Positions 14,154 to 22,052 of a DNA stretch of 22,243 bases are shown here, one piece after another. A model generated the notes under the pieces. The model did not search any database, had not been told where the DNA came from, and saw nothing but the letters and a program-made list of their open reading frames with translations. The position numbers and the translations under genes are program-made. Origin of the DNA: an uncultured Clostridia bacterium (GTDB taxonomy: Bacteria; Bacillota; Clostridia; Oscillospirales; CAG-272); the NCBI GenBank assembly GCA_947624945.1, contig CANQMJ010000024.1, positions 1 through 22,243 of the forward strand, given 5' to 3'. Each line of letters opens with the position of its first letter. The first letter of the stretch is position 1.

Positions 14154-15580
14154 AATCGGTCGTTCATGCGCAGAAACAGCGCTTCCCCCTCCATTTTCGG
14201 GCGCAGCTGCGTCATGTGCGTCGCAAGGATATAGAAAACGCCGCGCCGCGAAAGATAGCGGAGTATATGTGACAGTCCGTCCGCGCCCTCCTCGTACGAC
14301 GTCGACTGGAACGTCTCATTCAGAATGACGAGCGCGCCGGACGCGGCGCCGTTCACGAGCGCCGACATCTCGCGCACCTCCTGCTCGAATCTGCCTGCAT
14401 CGTTGCCTGCGGCGAACTCCTTCTCGCCCTCCGCGAACTGCTCGGAAAACGATGTGTATATCCGCAGCGCCGCATCGCTTGCGGGGATAGGCAGTCCCGC
14501 CTGCGCGAGAAGCTGCGAGGTCGTAAGCGAGCGCAGAAACGACGTCTTGCCGCTGCCGTTTTCGCCGTAAATTATGATGCCGTTTGTGCGCTCGGGCACC
14601 GTGAACGTGTGAGGCACGATGTCGGCCGCGTCGTGCTCTGTGAGCAGCGCGACGTCGTAGAGTCCCGTGAACGAGTGTACATTTCCGAAATCGGGAAAGA
14701 CGAACGGGACCTCTTTCCGCGTGAGGAACGCGGCGTACTCGGCAGCCGCCTCGTAAAAGAGCAGCTCGCGTCCGATGTCGGAATAGCGGTCGACGATCTC
14801 CTTTATTATGCTGTCGGTCACGTTGGCGAGCTCGGCGAAAGGCGTCGGCATGAGCTCGCCCGTCTCCGTCTCGGTCGGGGAAACGCTCTCGCACCTGTAC
14901 GACTCGACGGGTTTTGAAAACAGTCGGCGACGCGTCCGCGTCTCCGGGTCCGTTATCTTAACGTAGCCGCCGTCGATGAGCTCGGCGGCGCATATTTTGC
15001 CCGTTCCGTCGAGCGTCACGCGCATGTTGGCGGGACCCGATTCCGCGCACCGCTCGATATCGCCGCATACGGTGACGAGTTTTTCAAAGCTGCCGCCGGC
15101 GGTACACTGCTTCAATTCGGACAAAAGCGAGCGCAGCGCATCGGATGTCGGACGGTACGATTCGAGCGTGTCCTTCATGTCGCGCACGACGTAGAGCAGT
15201 CTGCCGAGAGTCGACGCGCTGAACGAGCACCGCTCGCGAGCGTCGCGCACCGCCGATCTTTTCGCATGCGCGCCGCCGAGCTTCGAACGCTTGAACGCGT
15301 TCCACGACGAGCGAATGTCGTCGAGCTGGCGCGACAGCGTTTTCATCGACGATAAAAGTCCCGGGTGCGATATAAAATCGCGCGCCACCGCCTGTCTGTA
15401 CGCGATGTCCTCGACGTTTATGAGCGGATGCGATATCGCCTCAACGAGCGCGGCGCACGCGCCCGGCGAGCGCACTATCTGCGGCAGCGACAGATCGAGC
15501 GAGAGGTGGTAGAGCGTGCGCTCGCCGACTGTGCCTGTCGGCGCGGACGCGCCTTTTCTTGCGAGCAGATACTGGCCCAT
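14126..15580 (-). CDS. MutS-family ATPase, second of a tandem pair
   Basis: 484 residues from ATG 15580. The N-terminal half is helical (about 20-200), like the MutS core/lever and clamp. It lacks the roughly 120-residue mismatch-binding domain with its Phe-x-Glu motif. The C-terminal MutS ATPase domain has Walker A GENGSGKTS from residue 339, a helical segment EQEVREMSALV in the position of the ABC-like signature, and a Walker B-like LVILNETFQSTS in which Asn replaces the usual Asp of DE. ATHMTQL carries the switch His. DNA mismatch repair is therefore doubtful; an ATP-driven DNA clamp is possible. Its ATG overlaps the upstream partner's stop (TGATG), with GGAG 7 nt before, so the pair is probably made in equal amounts and may form a heterodimer. 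Confidence 0.9.
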   Translation of the reverse strand: MGQYLLARKGASAPTGTVGERTLYHLSLDLSLPQIVRSPGACAALVEAISHPLINVEDIAYRQAVARDFISHPGLLSSMKTLSRQLDDIRSSWNAFKRSKLGGAHAKRSAVRDARERCSFSASTLGRLLYVVRDMKDTLESYRPTSDALRSLLSELKQCTAGGSFEKLVTVCGDIERCAESGPANMRVTLDGTGKICAAELIDGGYVKITDPETRTRRRLFSKPVESYRCESVSPTETETGELMPTPFAELANVTDSIIKEIVDRYSDIGRELLFYEAAAEYAAFLTRKEVPFVFPDFGNVHSFTGLYDVALLTEHDAADIVPHTFTVPERTNGIIIYGENGSGKTSFLRSLTTSQLLAQAGLPIPASDAALRIYTSFSEQFAEGEKEFAAGNDAGRFEQEVREMSALVNGAASGALVILNETFQSTSYEEGADGLSHILRYLSRRGVFYILATHMTQLRPKMEGEALFLRMNDRFTPEADAAE

Positions 15581-17031
15581 CACACATCTCCCCCTTCGAG
15601 CGACTCGCGGTCAAGTCCGTATTTTTTGAGTATATCGCGCGCGAACGAGCTCTTGTTCGTGCGTCTGCGCTCGATCTTGAACGTGCGTGCGTTGTCCTCG
15701 CCCGCAACGACGGCTTCGAGGAAGTCGAAGTTCTCCGCCGACTCCGTGAGCTCGTGAAAATGCGTGACGAATATGCCGAAAAGACCGAGGTCCTTCATGC
15801 ACCGCCCCGTGTCCTCGGTCAGCGCACATCCGTATTTGTCGTTCGTGCCGCTGTAAGTCTCGTTATAGAGCAGGAAGCTGTCATCGTCGGCGTCGTCGAG
15901 CATGGACGCGACGCGTCGTGCCTCGTCCTCGAGCCTGCCGCCCGAAAGAAGCCTTTCGTCGGCGGGGAAGTGCGTGCGGACGTTGCGGAACGGATATATC
16001 TCCGCGTCGGCGGCGAATATGGGCGCGCCGGCGAGGAAAAGTATGAGATTCGCGCCGACGCAGCGCAGATACGTCGTCTTGCCGCCGCCGTTGGCGCCGA
16101 CGAGGAACGAGAACGCGCAGTCCTCGGCGAAGTCGATGTCGTTCGGCACGATGCGCGGCGCGTTTTTATAAAGAAGCGTGACGTCGCATGCGCCGCGCGC
16201 CGTGTATTTTCTCGCCGCCGACACGCGCGGGAAGCACACGGGCAGTCCCGCATCATGCGCACGCGACAAAAGACCGCATATGTCGAGGCAGAACGACACC
16301 TGCGGCAAAAGCTGCAATATGTCGTCGAGCGGCAGCTCGTCATACGGGACGAGAGCGGCGCGCGCTTCTTCGACCGTATCGGCGAAAAGCGCGCAGAACG
16401 GAGCGTCGACGGCGGGACTTACCTCGATGCCGTTCGGATGCGTGCGCATACGCGCCTCGGTCCTGCCCACCGCAAATCCGAGCGCGTCCGCGCACTCGCG
16501 TACAATTTCTTCAAACGGTACGCTGCCGTAGTCGGGCGCGAGCCACGATTTCTCGAAAAACGACATATCGAACACGCTTATGCGCGAAAGCGAGTCCTTC
16601 GCAGCTTTCGCGGCGTCGTCGATATGCGACATCGCCTCTGTGCGCTCGCCGCCGCACCAATAGTCCGCGAGCGCGTCCGTGAGCGTGCAACCGCGAAGCG
16701 TCGGTATCGCGCGCCATGCGTCGACGAGGCACGCCTCGAGCGCGGCAAGCAAAAACAGCTTTTCACTGCCGACCGACGCATGCTTATACTGCGAGCGCAG
16801 CTTTGAAAGCGCGCGCAGTTTTTCGGCGAAGTCGGACATCTTGTCTCGCACACATTCGTTGTCGAGAAGTCGGAACAGCTCCTGACGCAACAGTATCACA
16901 TCACCTCCGCACGGATGCGTCAGCATGTGACACGTGTCGTCGGACAAGAGCTTCGTAAGCTGCATATCGCTGACGGTGGCGAATGGGATCGAGTACTGCC
17001 GGTCGCCGCAAAGTAAAGTCGGCGCGTTCAT
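15580..17031 (-). CDS. MutS-family ATPase, first of a tandem pair
   Basis: 483 residues from ATG 17031, chosen because GGGAGG lies 5 nt upstream; a longer reading from 17058 adds nine residues without a better site. Helical core/lever sequence fills about 25-290, with no mismatch-recognition domain. The ATPase domain has Walker A GANGGGKT at 312-319, a signature-like LSGGRLEDEARRVASML near 362-378, and Walker B-like FLLYNETYSGTN with Asn390-Glu391 in place of Asp-Glu. FVTHFHEL follows, and the end FKIERRRTNKSSFARDILKKYGL is the usual MutS C-terminal helix. It has its own promoter (17065-17093). It is paralogous to the downstream gene but clearly diverged from it. Confidence 0.9.
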   Translation of the reverse strand: MNAPTLLCGDRQYSIPFATVSDMQLTKLLSDDTCHMLTHPCGGDVILLRQELFRLLDNECVRDKMSDFAEKLRALSKLRSQYKHASVGSEKLFLLAALEACLVDAWRAIPTLRGCTLTDALADYWCGGERTEAMSHIDDAAKAAKDSLSRISVFDMSFFEKSWLAPDYGSVPFEEIVRECADALGFAVGRTEARMRTHPNGIEVSPAVDAPFCALFADTVEEARAALVPYDELPLDDILQLLPQVSFCLDICGLLSRAHDAGLPVCFPRVSAARKYTARGACDVTLLYKNAPRIVPNDIDFAEDCAFSFLVGANGGGKTTYLRCVGANLILFLAGAPIFAADAEIYPFRNVRTHFPADERLLSGGRLEDEARRVASMLDDADDDSFLLYNETYSGTNDKYGCALTEDTGRCMKDLGLFGIFVTHFHELTESAENFDFLEAVVAGEDNARTFKIERRRTNKSSFARDILKKYGLDRESLEGGDV

Positions 17032-17064
17032 GATGACCTCCCGTTTTGCTTGATACATACTCTA

Positions 17065-17093
17065 ACTATACCATTTTCAACGCGTGATTGCAA
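17065..17093 (-). promoter_or_regulatory. Sigma-A promoter for the MutS-like pair
   Basis: The minus strand reads TTGCAA (17093-17088), a 17-bp spacer and TATAGT (17070-17065). The leader to ATG 17031 is about 25-30 nt. Confidence 0.65.
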
Positions 17094-17112
17094 GCGCAGA
17101 TTTTATGCAAAA

Positions 17113-17139
17113 AGCGGAGAGACGTAACGTCTCCCCGCT
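17113..17139 (-). terminator. Intrinsic terminator of the surface operon
   Basis: A 12-bp stem AGCGGAGAGACG/CGTCTCCCCGCT (one mismatch) with loop TAA. It is followed on the minus strand by TTTTTG. It lies 48 bp after the LCP stop codon and just upstream of the MutS-like promoter. Confidence 0.8.
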
Positions 17140-17187
17140 GAAAAGTCGAAGATCAAATTGTATATTTGGAAACGATCCGCCGCACAT

Positions 17188-18261
17188 TTACTCAGCCGTC
17201 TGTACAGTGTCGCCGCCCTCCTTCGGCTCATAGAATATATCTATGATCTGCCGCTGGAGCGCGTCCTCGTCGGCGTAGAACTCCATGTGCTCGCTGTCGC
17301 CCACCATCGACTCGCCCTTGATGGTGTCGATGCCGATGAACTCGTACTCGTCTATGGCGTTCACCAGATCGGAGAGCTGTGTCGCGGTACAGTCGGAGAG
17401 CATTTGATCGGACAGACTCGTTATGAGATCGATCCCGAACATAGGATCCGACGCTAACGCATCCTTGGCCTGCGTATAAAAGCCGTTAAGATACTGGCGC
17501 TGACGCTCCATGCGGTGACGGTTCGTGCTGTTGTCAAGACCTTTGCGCACGCGCACATAGTTGAGCGCATGCTGACCGAACAGCGTCACCTTTTGACCGA
17601 GAACGAGCGTGTCGTCGATACCGGAGAAATCGTCGAGGACGGTCACTGTCACGCCGCCGATCTTGTCGTTTATTTTCTGGACCGCGTCCATAGTCAGCGA
17701 AACGTAGTGGTCGATCTCCGTATCGTACAGATACGTCGATACGGCGCGCACCGTGTTCTCGCAGCTGTCGGTCTTGCCGCTGCCATACGCATACGCGACG
17801 GCAAGCTGCGCCACTGTGTTGCCGACGATCTCGCCGTTGAAGCCGAGAATGTCGACGGAAGACATCGAATCACGGTCGACATGGATCGCGCGGATAGTTT
17901 CGTTTTTATCGTCGATAACGAGCAGAGCAAGAAAGTCCGCCCGCGCATAGTTATTGAATGAGCCCTCCGCGGGCCCATCTTTGTCGCTCGTCGTGTCTAT
18001 GCCCATAACGAGGAACGTCCGAATGTTATTCTTCAGGTAGTACCATTTGCCGTCAAATCGGACCTTGTAGCGGTCGTCATATGAGCCGGTACCGTCGGCG
18101 ATATTGCCTGTGCCGCCCGTTTGGGACGGGTAGCCGTCCTGCCGGTCCTCCCAAAAGTGAAGGACCAGCAGGAGACCCGCGAGCACGAGCACAACTATCG
18201 CCGCTGCCGCGATCATGCGCGGCAGCATCTTCTTAGTTTGCTTTTGCTCTAATGTAGACAT
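17188..18261 (-). CDS. LytR-CpsA-Psr (LCP) family cell-wall glycopolymer ligase
   Basis: A membrane-anchored enzyme of the family that transfers lipid-linked glycopolymers (teichoic acids, capsule) onto peptidoglycan, outside the cell. Of 357 residues, about 14-36 are the single membrane anchor, about 40-75 a Gly/Thr linker, and about 80-330 the LCP domain. Conserved polyprenyl-phosphate and metal residues are present: ARADFLALLVID (R107, D109), HVDRDS (R130, D131) and RVRKGLDNSTNRHRMERQRQ (237-256). There is no C-terminal LytR_C domain. It is the last gene of the operon, and its ATG overlaps the stop codon of the sortase substrate by one base (TAATG), so the two are translationally coupled. 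Confidence 0.93.
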   Translation of the reverse strand: MSTLEQKQTKKMLPRMIAAAAIVVLVLAGLLLVLHFWEDRQDGYPSQTGGTGNIADGTGSYDDRYKVRFDGKWYYLKNNIRTFLVMGIDTTSDKDGPAEGSFNNYARADFLALLVIDDKNETIRAIHVDRDSMSSVDILGFNGEIVGNTVAQLAVAYAYGSGKTDSCENTVRAVSTYLYDTEIDHYVSLTMDAVQKINDKIGGVTVTVLDDFSGIDDTLVLGQKVTLFGQHALNYVRVRKGLDNSTNRHRMERQRQYLNGFYTQAKDALASDPMFGIDLITSLSDQMLSDCTATQLSDLVNAIDEYEFIGIDTIKGESMVGDSEHMEFYADEDALQRQIIDIFYEPKEGGDTVQTAE

Positions 18262-18926
18262 TAGTCTTCGTCAGCCTTCTTACGGCCATAGCAGAGCACG
18301 GCGATGCCGGCGATGCCTGCTGCAACTGCTGCAGCTGCGATAGCTACGGGAGCGGTCTCACCCGTTGTCGGGGAAGGCGGAAGCTGTGTAGCCTCAGTGC
18401 TTACAACAATTGCGAAAGGTGAGAAGTTGCTTGCGGAGAAGGTAAGAACACCGTTCTCAACCTTTGCATCCTTAACTACTTCCCATGCGCTACCGGTGTA
18501 ATGCAGCAGAGCTACGAAATTCTCGAACGAGTCAGACTTGAGCGAGATCGTGAGCGTGCCGTAGTTGTCGCCCTCAACAGAAATGTCGAAGAGATCGCTG
18601 ATAGCGAGATCAGCCGTCTTGACACCCTGTTCAGCAGCAACCGTAGCAACGTCAGCGCTGAGAGCAGCTACGTCAGCAGCGGTTTCGATGCTGGTGTAAG
18701 CGGCCTTCATCTGAGCCTGAGCAGCCTCGGAGAGAGTGCTCTGTTCGCCGCTTGCAACAACCGTCACAGAACCTTTCCACTCGGGATTCGAGCTTGTGGG
18801 TTTTGCAGCCTCTACGGGAGCCTTGACACTGGTCATGCTTCCGACGAAGTTGTCAGCGAAGACTGACGTCATCATCGAAAAGACGAGCATCACCGATAAT
18901 GCGATTGCGAAAAAGCCTTTTTTCAT
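18261..18926 (-). CDS. Sortase-anchored surface protein with SPTTG sorting signal
   Basis: A 221-residue secreted protein. It has a signal peptide 1-24 (cut after SVFA), a mature part of about 160 residues and a C-terminal sorting signal: LPPSPTTGE with SPTTG at 185-189, a hydrophobic helix at 192-213 and a basic tail RKK. SPxTG/PPxTG motifs are the known substrates of class B sortase in Clostridioides difficile, and a class B sortase is encoded immediately upstream. The mature domain has an Ala-rich helix (about 65-100) and a beta region ending GVLTFSASNFSPFAIVV, common before SPxTG motifs in Clostridia. Codon use (many GCT/GCA Ala codons) differs from its GCG/GCC-rich neighbours, suggesting high expression. 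AAAGGAG lies 9 nt before ATG 18926. Confidence 0.88.
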   Translation of the reverse strand: MKKGFFAIALSVMLVFSMMTSVFADNFVGSMTSVKAPVEAAKPTSSNPEWKGSVTVVASGEQSTLSEAAQAQMKAAYTSIETAADVAALSADVATVAAEQGVKTADLAISDLFDISVEGDNYGTLTISLKSDSFENFVALLHYTGSAWEVVKDAKVENGVLTFSASNFSPFAIVVSTEATQLPPSPTTGETAPVAIAAAAVAAGIAGIAVLCYGRKKADED

Positions 18927-19007
18927 ACGTATTAACTCCTTTCTGAAAGATTTTAATTAAACGGATCGCTCCGAATAATTAACAGAAGTAAGTATGAGGG
19001 AAAGTCC

Positions 19008-19835
19008 CTACGAAATGATTTCGGTGAGCTTTGCCAGGACTATATAGCGCTGCTTGTTCGTGCCCTGCAAACATGTTGACAGAACAAGTATGTTGTCGTC
19101 CTCGCCCACCTCAATTGACCTGTCGATCTTTGTGCCTAAACTCTTCGTCGCGTATATCTCCTTCAGGAACTTGTCGATCTGACTTTTGTCCTTGAAGTCC
19201 TTGTATTTGTACATTATGTGCTCGGTACCGTACGGGACGGCGGCGAACACTGTATAGTGGAGCTCGCGGTCGGGAAGATAAATTACAAGCTCCTGATATT
19301 TTTCAAACGTCTCGTCGTCGGAGTAATACTCCTGGAGCCTGCCGAACATACCGCCCGAGCGCAGTCTGTGACCGTATATTATCGTTACCGGGTCCGAGTA
19401 ATCGAGACCGTTGTGCGTATGCTGGGTAAAAAGCGTGCCGTCTGTGTCATGCTCGCCGTCGATATTGAGCCTCAGATAATGCTCGTCCTCGGTCGGATGC
19501 TGCACGACGGGATACGAGATGTCCGTTCCCGGTATTTGGAACCACGAATATATGTCCTCGCATCTTTCCTTAAGCGTTACAAAATCGACGGGCGATACAT
19601 ATTCTTCTTTACTCGCCGTCGTCCCGCCGCCGACAGTTGCATCATCAGTATCGTCACCCGTTGAATTTGTCGGATCGGTGCTGACGGCGGGGGCGACGGT
19701 ACTTTTGTCATCGTCACGCGTGTCCGTCGGTCCGCCCACGATATGAAGATCGTGCTTGCGGGGGATCAGCATTACAACGAACACTACGCAGAGCAAAAGA
19801 CACAAAACGCCCGCGATCAAGTATTTTTTGTTCAT
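19008..19835 (-). CDS. srtB: Class B sortase
   Basis: A membrane-anchored cysteine transpeptidase that cleaves a sorting motif between Thr and Gly and joins the protein to peptidoglycan. Of 275 residues, 5-23 form an uncleaved N-terminal anchor and about 30-80 an acidic Thr/Asp/Gly linker. The sortase fold starts at about 85 (YSWFQIPGTDISYPVVQ, a class B feature). The catalytic residues are His156 (IIYGHRL), Cys255 (VLSTC) and Arg263 (QRYIVLAKL). The helix insertion between strands 6 and 7 (KDKSQIDKFLKEI) also fits class B. GGGAGG lies 7 nt before ATG 19835. Its likely substrate is the SPTTG protein 81 bp downstream. Confidence 0.94.
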   Translation of the reverse strand: MNKKYLIAGVLCLLLCVVFVVMLIPRKHDLHIVGGPTDTRDDDKSTVAPAVSTDPTNSTGDDTDDATVGGGTTASKEEYVSPVDFVTLKERCEDIYSWFQIPGTDISYPVVQHPTEDEHYLRLNIDGEHDTDGTLFTQHTHNGLDYSDPVTIIYGHRLRSGGMFGRLQEYYSDDETFEKYQELVIYLPDRELHYTVFAAVPYGTEHIMYKYKDFKDKSQIDKFLKEIYATKSLGTKIDRSIEVGEDDNILVLSTCLQGTNKQRYIVLAKLTEIIS

Positions 19836-19895
19836 TTTATGACCTCCCGAACGGACGGGGGAACGATGCGCACCGAATCAAAGATGATGTGTGCG

Positions 19896-20645
19896 TCATT
19901 CCGCATCCGTGTCGGACTGATAATATTTGTAATATTTGCCGTACTTTCCGTATTTGCCGTACCGCTTATGCTCTTCCTTAACGTCGTTCAACTGTATACC
20001 GAGTATCTTGGCGTCGGCGAGCGTCAGCGATCTGATGCAGGAGCGGAACTCCTTGCGCTCCGTGTAATTCTCGCGCACAACGACAATGATGCCGTCGAGC
20101 ACGGGCGACAGTACGAGCGCGTCGGAGACGATGTTGACGGGCGGCAGGTCGACGATGATGAAGTCGAACTTTGTCGAAAGCACGCGCAGAACGACCTGCA
20201 TCTGCTTAGATGCAAGCAGCTCACTCGGATTCGGCGGCAGGTCCCCGGCGGTGATTATCCGCCAGTTTTCATTGACGCCAGACGGTTTTACGAACATGCC
20301 GAGGTCGCCGCTCGGCGACACGAGTATGTTCGAGAGTCCGGGAGTACCGGGCATCTCCATTTTGCTCGCCACGGACGGCAGTCTCATGTCGCCGTCTATG
20401 AGGAGCACGCGCTTGCCCATCTCGGCGAGCGTGTACGAGAGGTTTATTGAAGTTGTGCTCTTCCCTTCGCCGCGTATCGAGCTCGTAACGCCGATTATGC
20501 GGCATCTGCTGCCCTCGCTCGGCAGCGCGAACATTATATTCGTACGGAGCAGCTTATATGCTTCCGACGCGGTAAAATTCAGATTCTTATGCAGCGTCCT
20601 CCGCTGCTGTTCTATACTCTGTATCTTTTCGTTCTTCTTCGCCAT
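19896..20645 (-). CDS. Bacterial tyrosine kinase (BY-kinase), CpsD/CapB/YwqD type
   Basis: A cytoplasmic P-loop kinase that autophosphorylates on a C-terminal Tyr cluster and controls polysaccharide export or chain length with its membrane partner. In 249 residues: EAYKLLRTNIMFA (28-40, the usual oligomer/adaptor helix), Walker A SSIRGEGKST (55-64), Walker A' LLIDGDMR (81-88) and Walker B IIVDLPP (163-169). The tail has seven tyrosines between 229 and 242 in a KYG/KYYKYY repeat. As in most Firmicutes, kinase and transmembrane adaptor are separate proteins; the adaptor is encoded 20 bp upstream. GGAG lies 9 nt before ATG 20645. Confidence 0.94.
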   Translation of the reverse strand: MAKKNEKIQSIEQQRRTLHKNLNFTASEAYKLLRTNIMFALPSEGSRCRIIGVTSSIRGEGKSTTSINLSYTLAEMGKRVLLIDGDMRLPSVASKMEMPGTPGLSNILVSPSGDLGMFVKPSGVNENWRIITAGDLPPNPSELLASKQMQVVLRVLSTKFDFIIVDLPPVNIVSDALVLSPVLDGIIVVVRENYTERKEFRSCIRSLTLADAKILGIQLNDVKEEHKRYGKYGKYGKYYKYYQSDTDAE

Positions 20646-20665
20646 TACCCGATTCTCCGTCTCTG

Positions 20666-21466
20666 TTATGCGTCAAGATCAGTGGTAGTAGTAGATCTGC
20701 GCCCGCCGTATCTGCTGTAATACCCGTATCGCGACGATTCTTCGTCAAGCAGCTCCGGCACCTTCGCGAGTATCGGTATATCGTAATTCTGCAAAATATA
20801 GCTGTCGTCGCGGATGACGTCGTCGAGCATGTCCGATATGATTATGATCGCGCACGCGAGCACGACGCCGATCACAAGACCTATCGCCGTGTACTTAGTG
20901 ATGCTCGGCGATACCTTCTTGAGGTTGACGACAGCGTCGTCCACTATCTTCATCGACGTGCCGTCGATTATGTCCTTGACTCTGTCTGGCAGGACGTCGG
21001 ATATCGTTTTTGCGATCTTTTGCGACAGATACGGGTCATCGGTCGTCACCGTGACCGAAAATACCTCAGTATTGTCGACGGCGCCCGCATCGATTTTCTT
21101 GATGAGTTCTTCATATGTAAAGTCGAGATCGGCCTTTTCTATGACCTCGGACAGCGTCTTTCTGTTCATTAAAATGACGATGTACGTTTTGACGAGGCTC
21201 TGCGCCGCGCTGATCTCGGCCTGGCTGATGCTTATGCTCGCGCTGCCGAGCGAGATCGAGCTGTTGTTGACGTACACCATTATCGACGAGGAATACTGCG
21301 GCGTGATGAAGAACGCCGCTATACTGAAGCAGACGGCGCCGACAAGAATGCCCGCCAAAACGATTATCCAGCATTTGCGCCACAGAAGCGAGGCGATATG
21401 CAAAAGATCTATTTCTTCCGATTCTTCCGTGTTGTCCGTCTGTTTTAAGACTTTTTCCTCACTCAT
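20666..21466 (-). CDS. Wzz-type polysaccharide co-polymerase / BY-kinase adaptor (CapA/YveK-like)
   Basis: A 266-residue inner-membrane protein that sets polysaccharide chain length and activates the cognate BY-kinase through its cytoplasmic C-terminus. The Wzz domain has membrane helix 1 at about 33-55, an extracellular region at about 56-190 with a long helical part (AEISAAQSLVKTYIVILMNR), and helix 2 at about 192-212. The cytoplasmic tail contains YILQNYDIPILAKVPEL, typical of CapA/YveK adaptors. Unusually, the tail ends in a Tyr-rich stretch (Y247, Y249, Y250, Y253). It is the first gene of the operon, with its promoter at 21584-21612 and an AAAGGA site about 13 nt before ATG 21466. Confidence 0.92.
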   Translation of the reverse strand: MSEEKVLKQTDNTEESEEIDLLHIASLLWRKCWIIVLAGILVGAVCFSIAAFFITPQYSSSIMVYVNNSSISLGSASISISQAEISAAQSLVKTYIVILMNRKTLSEVIEKADLDFTYEELIKKIDAGAVDNTEVFSVTVTTDDPYLSQKIAKTISDVLPDRVKDIIDGTSMKIVDDAVVNLKKVSPSITKYTAIGLVIGVVLACAIIIISDMLDDVIRDDSYILQNYDIPILAKVPELLDEESSRYGYYSRYGGRRSTTTTDLDA

Positions 21467-21583
21467 TACCCTTTGAGTTCCTTTTCAAATATGAAATCCT
21501 GCTTATCGGGGATACTCGACAATGTCCGCGGTATAACGCACGCCGCATAAAAAATATGAAGATCAACATACCCGATTTCAGTA

Positions 21584-21612
21584 ATTATATCATGATTAGT
21601 CGTAAAAAGCAA
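21584..21612 (-). promoter_or_regulatory. Sigma-A promoter of the surface operon
   Basis: The minus strand reads TTGCTT (21612-21607), a 17-bp spacer and TATAAT (21589-21584). The predicted leader before ATG 21466 is about 110 nt. Confidence 0.7.
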
Positions 21613-21636
21613 TAGTTAAAGCAAACTATTTTTAGG

Positions 21637-21664
21637 TTGATTTTTGTATCTCCGGTCGTATAAT
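21637..21664 (+). promoter_or_regulatory. Rightward promoter-like sequence facing the repeat array
   Basis: TTGATT (21637-21642), a 16-bp spacer and TATAAT (21659-21664). No clear gene follows; a transcript would run through the inverted repeat at 21703-21733 and into the repeat array. Confidence 0.45.
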
Positions 21665-21793
21665 CCAACCATGAAAACGGTCAGAAATACAATCTGCACG
21701 CGATATCGGCGGTTTTTTCAATATAGCCGATATTTGCAAAAAATTCGCGCCGCGTATGCAACATGAATATGACCGCCGTTGCTTCGGCATTAC

Positions 21794-21940
21794 CACACTT
21801 TTCGCGTAAGCGAAAACGTGTAGTAGCTCCGAACGAAGTGAGGAGATACCGGCTTCCCAGCCTCACGTTCGCGCACTGTGCTCGTGCGTTATTAGGTGAT
21901 GCCAGTTTTTCACCACACTTTTCGCGAAGCGAAAACGTGT
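21794..21940. repeat. Dispersed intergenic repeat, copy B (composite)
   Basis: Four parts in order: a hairpin CACACTTTTCGC-GTAA-GCGAAAACGTGT (21794-21821); a 27-nt block starting GTAGCTCCGAACGAAG (21823-21849); a block starting GGCTTCCCAGCC (21851-21913) homologous to 9232-9293; and a second hairpin with a GCGAAGC core (21914-21940). Both hairpin stems carry one bulged G. Further GCGTAAGC-type stubs follow at 21960 and 22120. Confidence 0.8.
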
Positions 21941-22052
21941 CGCAGGTCGGCGCGTAAGCGACGAACTGCTGCGCACTTCGCCCCGTCGCGAGGGAGCTGT
22001 TCGCAGATTCTCCCGCTCAATCTACGAACACCTCTTTCCTTTAACTGCCTAT

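Larger units (their letters stand above)
21467..21793. other. Leader and divergent promoter region of the surface operon
   Basis: This gene-free stretch contains the leftward operon promoter (21584-21612), a rightward promoter-like pair (21637-21664) and a perfect 8-bp inverted repeat ATATCGGC/GCCGATAT (21703-21710 and 21726-21733). A 31-codon frame from ATG 21671 on the plus strand has no ribosome site and is not called. Confidence 0.5.

Noticed and set aside
15559..16806. 415-codon plus-strand frame opposite the first MutS-like gene
   Set aside because: Arg-rich shadow; the minus strand carries intact MutS ATPase motifs.
21671..21766. 31-codon plus-strand frame from ATG 21671 after a promoter-like pair
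   Set aside because: The ATG lies at the predicted transcription start with no ribosome site; the composition is Arg/Tyr-rich and the frame spans a perfect inverted repeat.
21681..21866. Minus-strand frame through repeat copy B (61 codons)
   Set aside because: It reads through the dispersed hairpin repeat. Copy A has substitutions and a stop in the matching frame, so it does not behave as a conserved protein.
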